The translations under genes and the position numbers were made by a program. From Roseomonas genomospecies 6 (GTDB taxonomy: Bacteria > Pseudomonadota > Alphaproteobacteria > Azospirillales > Azospirillaceae), in assembly GCF_008365375.1 (NCBI RefSeq), contig NZ_QOKW01000033.1, positions 1 to 60,125 on the forward strand: a stretch of DNA of 60,125 bases. Reading direction: 5' to 3'. Below are positions 17,601-27,855 of this stretch, piece after piece. Numbering within the stretch: position 1 is the stretch's first letter; every line of letters begins with the position of its first letter. The notes under the pieces were generated by a model. It searched no databases and was not told the origin of the DNA. It saw nothing but the letters and a program-made list of their open reading frames with translations.

Positions 17601-17621
17601 GGGTGGTGACATGAAGGACGA

Positions 17622-17641
17622 GGGGCCTCGCGAAAGGCCCC
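17622..17641. terminator. Hairpin between convergent hlyIII-like gene and clpB
   Basis: GGGGCCT (17622-17628) pairs with AGGCCCC (17635-17641) around a six-base loop, 12 bases past the clpB stop. It has no long T run. The position between converging genes suggests shared termination. Confidence 0.5.
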
Positions 17642-17653
17642 CCGCGGATTCCA

Positions 17654-20299
<2,646 letters not shown>

Positions 20300-20393
20300 G
20301 ATGTGCTCCCTTCATCGCCGACCGTCCGCGAGGCAGCCCGGTCAGTCCGATCCACGTTACCAGTGCGATCCGCAAGGATGCATGCGTCGCCGT

Positions 20394-20423
20394 AGATGTG
20401 GGAGAGGCCCATTCGTATGCAAG
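20394..20423 (-). promoter_or_regulatory. Predicted sigma-32 (heat-shock) promoter of clpB
   Basis: On the minus strand CTTG (20420-20423), 17 bases, then CCCACATCT (20394-20402) match the alphaproteobacterial RpoH pattern, whose -35 core is CTTG and whose -10 is a C-rich CYTATNT-like box. The predicted start is near 20387, leaving an 88-base leader before the clpB ATG. Confidence 0.6.
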
Positions 20424-20537
20424 ACCCCCCGGCATGCGTGGTTATTGCTTTTGTCGGACCCGCGCCGAATGGGTGACTTTCCGGACCCGGCCGGAAAAGG
20501 CTAGGCTTTTCGCCCGAATTCGCGGAACACCCCCTTC

Positions 20538-21092
20538 ATGACGGCGACGCCCACCAGCACCCCGCGCAATCCCTCTCCCACGGCCTTGCGGCCCGCCCTG
20601 GCGTCTCCCCTTATGCGGCTGGCCTGGCATGGCCGCAACGTCTGGCATTGGATGGCGCGCCCGCTGACCATGGGGGTGCGGGGGATCATCCTGGACGACT
20701 CGGGAGCCGGGGAAGGCGCCGGTGACCGTCCGGCCTCGGTTCTTCTGATCCGACACAGCTATGTCGGCGGCTGGCATTTTCCAGGCGGCGGAGTCGGAAA
20801 AGGGGAGAGTCTGGTGGAGGCCATGAAGCGCGAGGTGCGGGAGGAGGTCGGGTTGACGGTGGAAAGCGGCCCGCAGCCCCTCGGCGTCTACGCCCGCTTC
20901 CGGCACGGGGCGAGCGACCATGTGGCGGTCTTCGTCGCGCGCGGGTGGTCGGGCACGCCCAGGGCGGACGGGCTGGAAATCCTGGAGGCGCGCTTCTTCC
21001 CGCTGGACCGGCTGCCGGAGGACACCTCCCCCGCCACGCGGCGGCGGATCGCCGAGTTCCTGGGAAAGGAACCTTTGGCCGAGCGGTGGTGA
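20538..21092 (+). CDS. Nudix hydrolase
   Basis: A 184-residue protein with a perfect Nudix box, G-x5-E-x7-REVREEVGL, from Gly84 to Leu106; the glutamates at 102 and 103 should bind the catalytic metal. Nudix enzymes cleave nucleoside diphosphates linked to another group. The preceding GGWHFPGGG strand is typical of small housekeeping members, but the substrate cannot be told. The first about 20 residues are Pro/Thr/Ala-rich and not conserved-looking; a later ATG (residue 26 or 45) is possible. It is divergent from clpB. Confidence 0.87.
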   Translation: MTATPTSTPRNPSPTALRPALASPLMRLAWHGRNVWHWMARPLTMGVRGIILDDSGAGEGAGDRPASVLLIRHSYVGGWHFPGGGVGKGESLVEAMKREVREEVGLTVESGPQPLGVYARFRHGASDHVAVFVARGWSGTPRADGLEILEARFFPLDRLPEDTSPATRRRIAEFLGKEPLAERW

Positions 21093-21149
21093 TGGTTTTC
21101 AATTGGGACGGTTGACAGAAGCGAACCGGTCCCACCATTGTGCAATGCA

Positions 21150-21944
21150 ATGACCGCGACCCTCGCCGCCATACGCCGCTATCCCATAAAGGGGCTCAGC
21201 GGCCAGGATCTTCCCGCCGTTGACCTCGTCACCGGCCAACCCATTCCTTTTGACCGGCGCTTCGGCCTGCTGCACGGCCCGGCGGCCCTGACCCCGGATG
21301 TCGAGGGCTGGCGCCCCAACGAGGATTTCTTCACGCTCGACCGGAACGAGAAGCTGGCGCTGCTCGACACCGAGTTCGAGGAGGCCACCCAGTCGCTGAT
21401 CATCCGGCGCGGCGGAAAGCAGGTGTCGCGCGGGCGTCTGGACCAGCCGATGGGCCGGATGCTGATCGAGCAGTTCTTCGCCGCCTATCTCGCGGGGGCC
21501 GCTCCCGGCCTGCCCAAGCTGGCGGAGGCCAAGGGCACCGCCGAGGGTGGGGGCTGGTCCTTCACCGACCGGGAGGAGGCCGCCGTCTCCATCCTGAACC
21601 TCGCCAGCGTGCGCGATCTGGAGGAGCGGGTGGCCAAGCAGCCGGTCGACCCGCGCCGCTTCCGCGCCAACCTGATGATCGACGGGCTGGAGCCCTGGGT
21701 GGAGCGCCAGTGGATCGGCGCCCTGCTGACCATCGGCGGCACCACGCTGCGCATCTGCGACCACAAGGATTGCCGCCCGTCCAGCGAGGTCAACCCGGCG
21801 ACCGGCGCGCGCGACTTCAACACGCTTCCCGTTCTGGAGCGCGGCTACGACCACACGCAGTGCGGCGTCTATGCCCGGGTGGTGCATGGGGGCCGGATCG
21901 CGGTGGGCGACCCGGTGTCGCTGTCCGAAGACGCGTCGTCCTGA
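21150..21944 (+). CDS. MOSC domain-containing protein
   Basis: A 264-residue protein with an N-terminal MOSC beta-barrel start (LAAIRRYPIKGLSGQDL) and a C-terminal MOSC core (RFRANLMIDGLEPWVE, then a Cys-containing ICDHKDCRPS segment). MOSC proteins handle sulfur bound to molybdenum cofactor or act as molybdenum-dependent reductases (the mARC/YcbX group). The conserved cysteine that would carry sulfur or ligand Mo is plausibly one of the two in ICDHKDC. The ATG at 21150 is preferred to a TTG four codons earlier. It follows the Nudix gene by 57 bases on the same strand. Confidence 0.82.
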   Translation: MTATLAAIRRYPIKGLSGQDLPAVDLVTGQPIPFDRRFGLLHGPAALTPDVEGWRPNEDFFTLDRNEKLALLDTEFEEATQSLIIRRGGKQVSRGRLDQPMGRMLIEQFFAAYLAGAAPGLPKLAEAKGTAEGGGWSFTDREEAAVSILNLASVRDLEERVAKQPVDPRRFRANLMIDGLEPWVERQWIGALLTIGGTTLRICDHKDCRPSSEVNPATGARDFNTLPVLERGYDHTQCGVYARVVHGGRIAVGDPVSLSEDASS

Positions 21945-22029
21945 AGCCGGGTCCTGAAGCCGGAGCGCCGGCTCCAGGACTGACGGAATTCAAACCTTCG
22001 GGATTGCCCTTCGGAATTGCCTTCGAGAC

Positions 22030-22458
22030 TCAGGCGTTCAGGGGCGCCCGCTCGTCGGCGGCGCCGTCGGTCTCTTCGCCGACATCGCCAGCGTCCTCAT
22101 CCTCGGAGAGGCCGGACAGGCTGGGCTGCGGGCCAAGACCGTTGCCGCCGACGTTGCCGCGCTGGCGGTTCTCGGATTCCTGGATCTGGTTGATGATGCG
22201 GAAATAATGCTCCGCGTGCTGCAGGTAGTTTTCCGCCTGGACGCGGTCGCCGGACGACGAGGCGTCGCGGGCCAGCGCCAGATACTTCTCGTGAACCTGC
22301 CACGCGTTGCCGCGGATGCGCACGTCCGGACCATTGCTGTCGAAGGTCTGGTGACGCAGCGGAACGTTCTGCCGGCGGCTGCCACCGCCGCCACCTCCGC
22401 CACCACCGCCGCCGTTGCCACGACCGCGCGAGCGCCTGGAGTTCGGTCCTTGTCTCAT
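22030..22458 (-). CDS. DUF4167 domain-containing protein
   Basis: A 142-residue protein of a family nearly restricted to alphaproteobacteria. A basic RRSRGRG start and a run of about 11 glycines precede the conserved DUF4167 core (about 30-90), which includes VRGNAWQ-like and KYLALARDASSSGDRVQAEN sequence and then HAEHYFRIINQ. The tail is acidic. Arg/Gly-rich ends suggest RNA or ribosome binding, which fits its usual place after prfA-prmC, but function is unknown. The ATG at 22458 starts the basic segment. Confidence 0.85.
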   Translation of the reverse strand: MRQGPNSRRSRGRGNGGGGGGGGGGGSRRQNVPLRHQTFDSNGPDVRIRGNAWQVHEKYLALARDASSSGDRVQAENYLQHAEHYFRIINQIQESENRQRGNVGGNGLGPQPSLSGLSEDEDAGDVGEETDGAADERAPLNA

Positions 22459-22744
22459 TTGGCTCTTATGGCCCCATGTAAGAGAAGTGCAATCCCGCGA
22501 ACGCCCTGGCTGACCATCCGGTCGCCGGGCCCGCCGCGGAACCAACCGCGGATGGGTCGCAGGGATCAAACCGACGCGCCCAACCGACCAACCGGTCCGC
22601 CATCTCGGACGTCCGCCCAACCGCGCGGGGTTTCCGAAGGCCATGGGTATGCCCCGGGATGGTCGTCCCTGGGCCGTCGTCGTACCAGCACCCTACTGGG
22701 GACGGCGCGTCAATCCAACCTTTTTTTTGGGGGATAGGGCGATT

Positions 22745-23599
22745 TCACGCGCCCAACCTCGCGAGGACGCAGCGTTCCACACCGCCCAAATCCCGGAAGA
22801 CGCCCACCGGCTCCAGCCCCGCGGCGGCCAGCAGTTCCGCCACGTCGGCGGCCTGCCCCTGCCCGACCTCCAGCCCTGCCAGCCCGCCCGGCCGGAGCAG
22901 GTCCGGCATCTGCCCGGCGATGATCCGGTAGGCGTCCAGCCCGTCCGTCCCGCCGTCCAGCGCGCGCAGCGGGTCGTGCTCCCGCACTTCCGGGTCCAGG
23001 GTGGCGATGTCGGCGCTGGGGATGTAGGGCGGGTTGGAGACGACCACGTCGAACCGCTCGGCCAACCCGGCGCCCCAGTTCCCGGTCTGGAAGCGCGCCC
23101 GCTCCGCCAACCCGTTGCGCGCCGCGTTCTCCATGGCGGCGGCGACCGCGCCGGGGCTGAGGTCCACCCCCAGGCCGGTGGCGTCGGGCAATTCCGCCAG
23201 CAGCGCCAGCAGGATGCAGCCCGTTCCGGTGCCGAGATCGAGCAGCCGCAGCGGCGCGGTCCGGTCCGGCAGGGATTTCAGCACCGCCTCGACCAGCGTC
23301 TCGGTGTCGGGCCGCGGCTCCAGCGTGTCGGGGTTGAGGGCGAGGTCGATCGTCCAGAACTCGCGATGGCCAAGGATGCGCCCCACCGGCTCCCGCGCCG
23401 CCCGCCGCGCGACCAGAGCGAGGACGCGGGCCGCGTCGGAGTCGGGGATGGGGTCGTTGGCCTTGATGAACAGGTCCGAGCGGGTGAGGCTCAGCGCGTG
23501 TTCGACGAGCAGGCGCGCGTCGAGGTCCGGCGTGTCCACCCCGGCCTCGCGCAGGCTGGATTCGGCGGTGCGGCGGAGTTGGTGAAGCGTGATGGTCAT
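22745..23599 (-). CDS. prmC: Release factor glutamine N5-methyltransferase
   Basis: A 284-residue S-adenosylmethionine-dependent enzyme that methylates the glutamine of the GGQ motif in release factors, raising termination efficiency. The catalytic NPPY (about 188-191) and the SAM-binding LLDLGTGTGCILLALL stretch are clear, preceded by a helical N domain. It is normally cotranscribed with prfA; here a DUF559 gene in the opposite orientation and a palindromic repeat separate the two by about 490 bases. Confidence 0.95.
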   Translation of the reverse strand: MTITLHQLRRTAESSLREAGVDTPDLDARLLVEHALSLTRSDLFIKANDPIPDSDAARVLALVARRAAREPVGRILGHREFWTIDLALNPDTLEPRPDTETLVEAVLKSLPDRTAPLRLLDLGTGTGCILLALLAELPDATGLGVDLSPGAVAAAMENAARNGLAERARFQTGNWGAGLAERFDVVVSNPPYIPSADIATLDPEVREHDPLRALDGGTDGLDAYRIIAGQMPDLLRPGGLAGLEVGQGQAADVAELLAAAGLEPVGVFRDLGGVERCVLARLGA

Positions 23600-23603
23600 T
23601 TTT

Positions 23604-23699
23604 CCCCCACCCCGGCCCTCCCCCGCTGGGCGGGGGAGGGAGAATGATGCGGCCCCTTGTCCCCTCCCCCGCCCAGCGGGGGAGGGTTAGGGTGGGGGC
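23604..23699. repeat. Composite palindromic repeat, copy 3, in front of the DUF559 gene
   Basis: Two perfect 11-bp hairpins, each CCCTCCCCCGC with GCGGGGGAGGG, lie at about 23616-23640 (loop TGG) and 23662-23686 (loop CCA). The loops are complementary, so the whole element is an inverted repeat with outer arms CCCCCACCCC and GGGTGGGGG. It ends 19 bases before the DUF559 start codon. Confidence 0.88.
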
Positions 23700-23718
23700 C
23701 TACACAGGCAGGCACACC

Positions 23719-24081
23719 ATGGCCAGAGACCCGACCCTCAAGCTCCGCGCCCGTGACATGCGCACCCAGCCCACGGATGCCGAAAGGGTGTTGTGGCGCT
23801 ACCTGCGCCAGAGTCAGTTGGGGGGGTGGAGATTCCGCAGGCAACATCCGCTGCCTCCTTACATCCTCGATTTCGCCTGCCTTGACGTGTGTGTCGCCGT
23901 CGAAGTCGACGGCGGCCAGCACGCCGATTCCACCTACGACTCCGCTCGGGACGAACATCTGAGACAACACGGCTGGCGGGTCCTGCGCTTTTGGAACAAC
24001 GACGTGCTGAACAACCCGGAGGGCGTCGCGGCGGCGATCATCGCCGCCATCGGCGGGCCGAAGCTCCCCGAAGAAGAATAA
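23719..24081 (+). CDS. DUF559 family (Vsr/PD-(D/E)XK-like) endonuclease
   Basis: A 120-residue protein. TDAERVLWRYLRQSQLGGW, RFRRQHPLPPYILDF and VAVEVDGGQH are hallmarks of DUF559, a family related to very-short-patch repair and restriction nucleases. Asp51, Glu62, Asp64 and Gln67-His68 could form the metal site of a PD-(D/E)XK fold. It lies in opposite orientation between prfA and prmC, nine bases from the prfA stop, with the composite palindrome just upstream. Any prfA-prmC cotranscript would be antisense to it. Biological role unknown; DUF559 genes are often scattered singly in genomes. Confidence 0.88.
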   Translation: MARDPTLKLRARDMRTQPTDAERVLWRYLRQSQLGGWRFRRQHPLPPYILDFACLDVCVAVEVDGGQHADSTYDSARDEHLRQHGWRVLRFWNNDVLNNPEGVAAAIIAAIGGPKLPEEE

Positions 24082-24090
24082 CAGACCGCC

Positions 24091-25164
24091 CTACTGCAAT
24101 TCCGACAGCCGTGCCGCCTGATCCTCGGCCGTCAGGGCGTCGATCAGCTCGTCCAGCGCTTCGCCCGCCATCACCTTGTCGATCTTGTAGAGCGTCAGGT
24201 TGATGCGGTGGTCGGTCACCCGGCCTTGCGGGAAGTTGTAGGTGCGGATGCGCTCCGACCGGTCGCCGGAGCCCACCTGGCTCTTGCGGTCGGCGGCTCG
24301 GGCCTTGTCCTTCTCCGCGCGCTCCCGTTCGTAGAGGCGGGCGCGCAGCACCTTCAATGCCTTGGCCTTGTTCTTGTGCTGGCTCTTCTCGTCCTGCTGG
24401 CTGACCACGAGGCCGGTCGGCAGGTGGGTGATGCGCACCGCGCTGTCCGTCGTGTTCACCGACTGGCCGCCGGGACCGCTGGAGCGGAACACGTCGATGC
24501 GCAGGTCCTTCTCGTCGATGTGGATGTCCACCTCCTCCGCCTCGGGCAGCACCGCGACGGTGGCGGCGGAGGTGTGGATGCGCCCCTGCGTCTCGGTCGC
24601 CGGGACCCGCTGCACGCGGTGGACGCCCGATTCGAACTTCAGCCGGGCGAACACGTTGCGCCCGGTGATGTTGGCGATGGCCTCCTTGTAGCCGCCAATG
24701 CCGGTCTCGCTGACCTCCATCGTCTCGAACCGCCAGCCGTGCAGCCCGGCGTAGCGGCGGTACATCTCGAACAGCTCCGCGGCGAACAGGGCCGCCTCGT
24801 CGCCGCCGGTGCCGGCGCGCACCTCCAGGATGGCGTTCTTCTCGTCCGCCTCGTCCTTGGGCAGAAGGGAAATCTGAACGCGGCGCTCCAGGTCGGGGAT
24901 GCGGCGGGCGAGGTCGGCGAACTCCTCCTCCGCCAGAGCCTTCATGTCCGGGTCGCCACCGGGGTCGGCGATCATACCGGCGAGGTCGGCGGCCTCCGCC
25001 TTCGCCTTCTTCAGCTCCGCGATGGCCTCGGCCACCGGGGTCAGGTCGGCGTATTCCTTCGACAGCCGGGCGAAGTCCGCCGGGTCCACCGTTCCCGCCG
25101 CCATCGCGTCCCGCAGCTCGTCATGGCGGGCCACGACCCTATTGAACTTCTCGTCCAGGCTCAC
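24091..25164 (-). CDS. prfA: Peptide chain release factor 1
   Basis: A 357-residue factor that recognises UAG and UAA stop codons and triggers peptide release. The GGQ motif (232-234, in SSGPGGQSVNTT) is the hydrolysis loop and the target of PrmC. The start is a GTG at 25164, inside the end of hemA (26-base overlap), which places SLDEKFNRVVARHDEL at the N terminus as in relatives. Translation is probably coupled to hemA. Confidence 0.96.
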   Translation of the reverse strand: MSLDEKFNRVVARHDELRDAMAAGTVDPADFARLSKEYADLTPVAEAIAELKKAKAEAADLAGMIADPGGDPDMKALAEEEFADLARRIPDLERRVQISLLPKDEADEKNAILEVRAGTGGDEAALFAAELFEMYRRYAGLHGWRFETMEVSETGIGGYKEAIANITGRNVFARLKFESGVHRVQRVPATETQGRIHTSAATVAVLPEAEEVDIHIDEKDLRIDVFRSSGPGGQSVNTTDSAVRITHLPTGLVVSQQDEKSQHKNKAKALKVLRARLYERERAEKDKARAADRKSQVGSGDRSERIRTYNFPQGRVTDHRINLTLYKIDKVMAGEALDELIDALTAEDQAARLSELQ

Positions 25165-26452
25165 GTCGCTCGTCCTTATCCAAATCGCTCCCGACGGGCT
25201 CGTCCAGCCGGAACAGCCGGAACAGCAGCCGTTCCGCCGCCGCCCGCTCCGCCAGACCGGCACCGTCCGGGTCCGCCGCCATGGCGCGCAGCGCCTCCGA
25301 CGGGCCGTGCAGCAGCCGGTTGACCAGCAGCCGGGTCGCCGACGCCGCGTCCAGCCCCCGCTGCTCGTCCAGCAGGCGCCGCCGCTCCGTCTCGAAATGC
25401 GTCCGCAGCGCCGCCACGGCGGGCACCGCGGCGCGTTCGGCCCGGTGGCGGGCGAAGGCCGCAACGGCCTCGTCCACGATGGTCCAGGCCGCCTGGGTCG
25501 CCGCCTCGCGCCCCACCCGCCCCTGAAGCGCCACGCGCTCCAGGTCGGCGAGGTCGTAGACGAAGGCCTCGTCCAGCCCGGCGACGTCCGGGTCCACGTC
25601 GGCGGGGATCGCCGCGTCCACCACGAACACCGGGCGCCGGCGGCGGCGCTTCAACGCCGCCCCCAACTGCTGTGCGGAGAGGATATAGCGCCCCAGACCC
25701 GCCGCGGTCACCACGATATCCGCGCCCGCGAGCGCCGAATCGAGATCCGCCCAGGGCGCGAAGTGGCTGTCCATACGCCGCGCCGCCGCTTCGGCCCGGC
25801 GGTCCACCGGGGCGGCGACGGTCAGGCGCCCCAGCCCGGCCTCCCGCAACCCCTCCAACACCAGGGCGCCCATGTCGCCCAGCCCCATCAGCAGGCCGGT
25901 GCAGCGCTTCAGATCGCCGTGCAGGTCGCGCGCCACCTGGACCGCCGCGGCGACCAGCGATGTGGCGCCCTCCGCGATGGGAGTCTCGCGGCGCACCCGC
26001 TTGGCGGCGCCGTAGGCGGCCTGGAGAAGCCCTTCCAGTTCCGGCCCGCTCAGGCCCGCAGCGGCGGCGTGGCGGTGGGCGGCCTTGACCTGCCCCAGGA
26101 TGTGCGGCTCACCCACGATCTGGCTGTCGAGCGAGCAGGCGACGGCAAAGACGTGCCGCACCGCCGCCGGACCGGTCAGGGTGTAAAGCTGCCCGGCGAG
26201 GTCGGTCTCGCTCAGGCCCACCCGCTCCGCCATGATCCCGGCGATGATGAGCGCGGCCTCGTTCGGGCGCTCGTGGACCGCCTGCACCTCCACCCGGTCG
26301 CAGGTGCTGAGCCACAGGGCCTGCGCGATTCCGGCGGCGTTCAGCCGCTCCAGCATCGCCGGCACCTCCGCCTCCTCCGTCGTCAGACGGTCGCGGATCG
26401 CGCCGGAGCAGGACCGGTGGCTGGCGCCGATGACGAAGTAGGAAGCGGTCAC
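25139..26452 (-). CDS. hemA: Glutamyl-tRNA reductase
   Basis: A 437-residue enzyme that reduces glutamyl-tRNA(Glu) to glutamate-1-semialdehyde, the first step of C5 heme synthesis. The catalytic Cys51 lies in LSTCDRVE (usually STCNRxE; the Asp is a mild variant), and the NADPH domain and C-terminal dimerisation helix follow. I chose the GTG at 26452 because TASYFVIGASHRS matches the family N terminus. Azospirillum-type organisms may also carry a 5-aminolevulinate synthase; only this route is seen here. It overlaps prfA. Confidence 0.9.
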   Translation of the reverse strand: MTASYFVIGASHRSCSGAIRDRLTTEEAEVPAMLERLNAAGIAQALWLSTCDRVEVQAVHERPNEAALIIAGIMAERVGLSETDLAGQLYTLTGPAAVRHVFAVACSLDSQIVGEPHILGQVKAAHRHAAAAGLSGPELEGLLQAAYGAAKRVRRETPIAEGATSLVAAAVQVARDLHGDLKRCTGLLMGLGDMGALVLEGLREAGLGRLTVAAPVDRRAEAAARRMDSHFAPWADLDSALAGADIVVTAAGLGRYILSAQQLGAALKRRRRRPVFVVDAAIPADVDPDVAGLDEAFVYDLADLERVALQGRVGREAATQAAWTIVDEAVAAFARHRAERAAVPAVAALRTHFETERRRLLDEQRGLDAASATRLLVNRLLHGPSEALRAMAADPDGAGLAERAAAERLLFRLFRLDEPVGSDLDKDERREPGREVQ

Positions 26453-26470
26453 TCTGACTTTGGCCCAGGC

Positions 26471-26512
26471 CGCGGCACGCCCCACAAGGATCGCGGCACG
26501 GCCCACAAGGAT
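26471..26512. repeat. 21-bp tandem duplication upstream of hemA
   Basis: CGCGGCACGCCCCACAAGGAT at 26471-26491 is repeated at 26492-26512 with a single change. It lies 19 bases upstream of the hemA GTG, within its likely leader or promoter. Confidence 0.8.
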
Positions 26513-26586
26513 GACGGGATTGCCGCGGATTTAAGCACGGATGGCACGGAGCGTCCCTGATTCAATTTCCGCCCGCGCCGGTTCCG

Positions 26587-27723
26587 TCACCCGGCGGCCT
26601 TTTCCGCCGCTTTTTCCGCCGCCTTGGCGGCCTCGATCTCGGCGGCCTTCTTCTCGACCAGCCCGACGAGGTGATCCACGATGTCCTGGTCCTTCAGCCG
26701 GTGGTCGGTGACGCCGGACAGATAGACCTGATGGGTGTTGTTGCCGCCGCCGGTCAACCCGATATCGGTTTCCCGCGCCTCGCCGGGGCCATTGACCACG
26801 CAGCCGATGACCGACAGGGTCAGCGGCGTCGTGATGTGGGCCAGCCGCGCCTCCAGCGTTTCCACCGTCTTGATGACGTTGAAGTTCTGCCGCGCGCAGC
26901 TCGGGCAGGAGATGACCGTGACGCCGCGCCGCCGCAGGCCCAGCGACTTCAGCATCTCATAGCCGACCTGGACTTCCTCCGCCGGCTCGGCGGACAGGGA
27001 CACGCGGATGGTGTCGCCGATGCCCGACCACAGCAGCATGCCCAGCCCGATGGACGATTTCACCGTCCCGGCGCGCAGACCGCCGGCCTCCGTGATGCCG
27101 ATGTGCAGCGGGTAGTCGCAGGCCTCGGCCAAGCCCTGGTAGGCGGCGACGGCCAGGAACACGTCGGACGCCTTCACCGAGATCTTGAACTCGGTGAAAT
27201 CATGGTCCTCCAGGATCTTGGCGTGGTTGAGCGCGCTCTCCACCAGGGCTTCCGGGCAGGGCTCGCCGTACTTCTCCAGCAGGTCCTGCTCCAGGGAGCC
27301 GGCGTTGACGCCGATGCGCATGGAGCAGCCGTAATCCTTGGCCGCCTTCACCACCTCGCGCACCCGCTCCGCCGAGCCGATGTTGCCGGGGTTGATGCGC
27401 AGACAGGCGGCGCCGCTTTCCGCGGCCTCGATGGCGCGCTTGTAGTGGAAATGGATGTCGGCGACGATCGGCACCGACACCTGCGGAACGATCTGCTTCA
27501 GCGCCAGCGCCGACTCGCGGTCGGGGCAGGAGACGCGCACGATGTCGGCGCCCACCCGCTCCGCCGCCTGGATCTGCGCGACCGTCGCGGCCACGTCGGC
27601 GGTCGGCGTGTTGGTCATGGTCTGCACCGAGATCGGCGCGTCGCCGCCGACGAGCACGTTGCCCACCCGGATCTGGCGGGATTTGCGGCGGAGGATCTGG
27701 CGGTAGGCGCGCAGGCTGCTCAT
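26587..27723 (-). CDS. ispG: 4-hydroxy-3-methylbut-2-enyl diphosphate synthase
   Basis: A 378-residue iron-sulfur enzyme of the non-mevalonate isoprenoid pathway that converts methylerythritol cyclodiphosphate to HMBPP. The N-terminal TIM-barrel starts RRKSRQIRVGNVLVGG. The C-terminal cluster cysteines are in ISCPSCARQNF and GCVVNGPGEA. An Ala/Lys-rich tail of about 20 residues is extra. It follows the RodZ-like gene on the same strand, as in many alphaproteobacteria. Confidence 0.96.
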   Translation of the reverse strand: MSSLRAYRQILRRKSRQIRVGNVLVGGDAPISVQTMTNTPTADVAATVAQIQAAERVGADIVRVSCPDRESALALKQIVPQVSVPIVADIHFHYKRAIEAAESGAACLRINPGNIGSAERVREVVKAAKDYGCSMRIGVNAGSLEQDLLEKYGEPCPEALVESALNHAKILEDHDFTEFKISVKASDVFLAVAAYQGLAEACDYPLHIGITEAGGLRAGTVKSSIGLGMLLWSGIGDTIRVSLSAEPAEEVQVGYEMLKSLGLRRRGVTVISCPSCARQNFNVIKTVETLEARLAHITTPLTLSVIGCVVNGPGEARETDIGLTGGGNNTHQVYLSGVTDHRLKDQDIVDHLVGLVEKKAAEIEAAKAAEKAAEKAAG

Positions 27724-27855
27724 GGGCTGTGGCCTCGGGGCATGAAATAGGGTCCGGCGCGCTCTTATAGCGCAGCCGGCGTTACGCCTGAAGTGCGGTC
27801 CGCCGCGCCGGATTCAAGGGAAAATGCCGTAAGCGGCCCGCCCCTGGTGGGTGGC

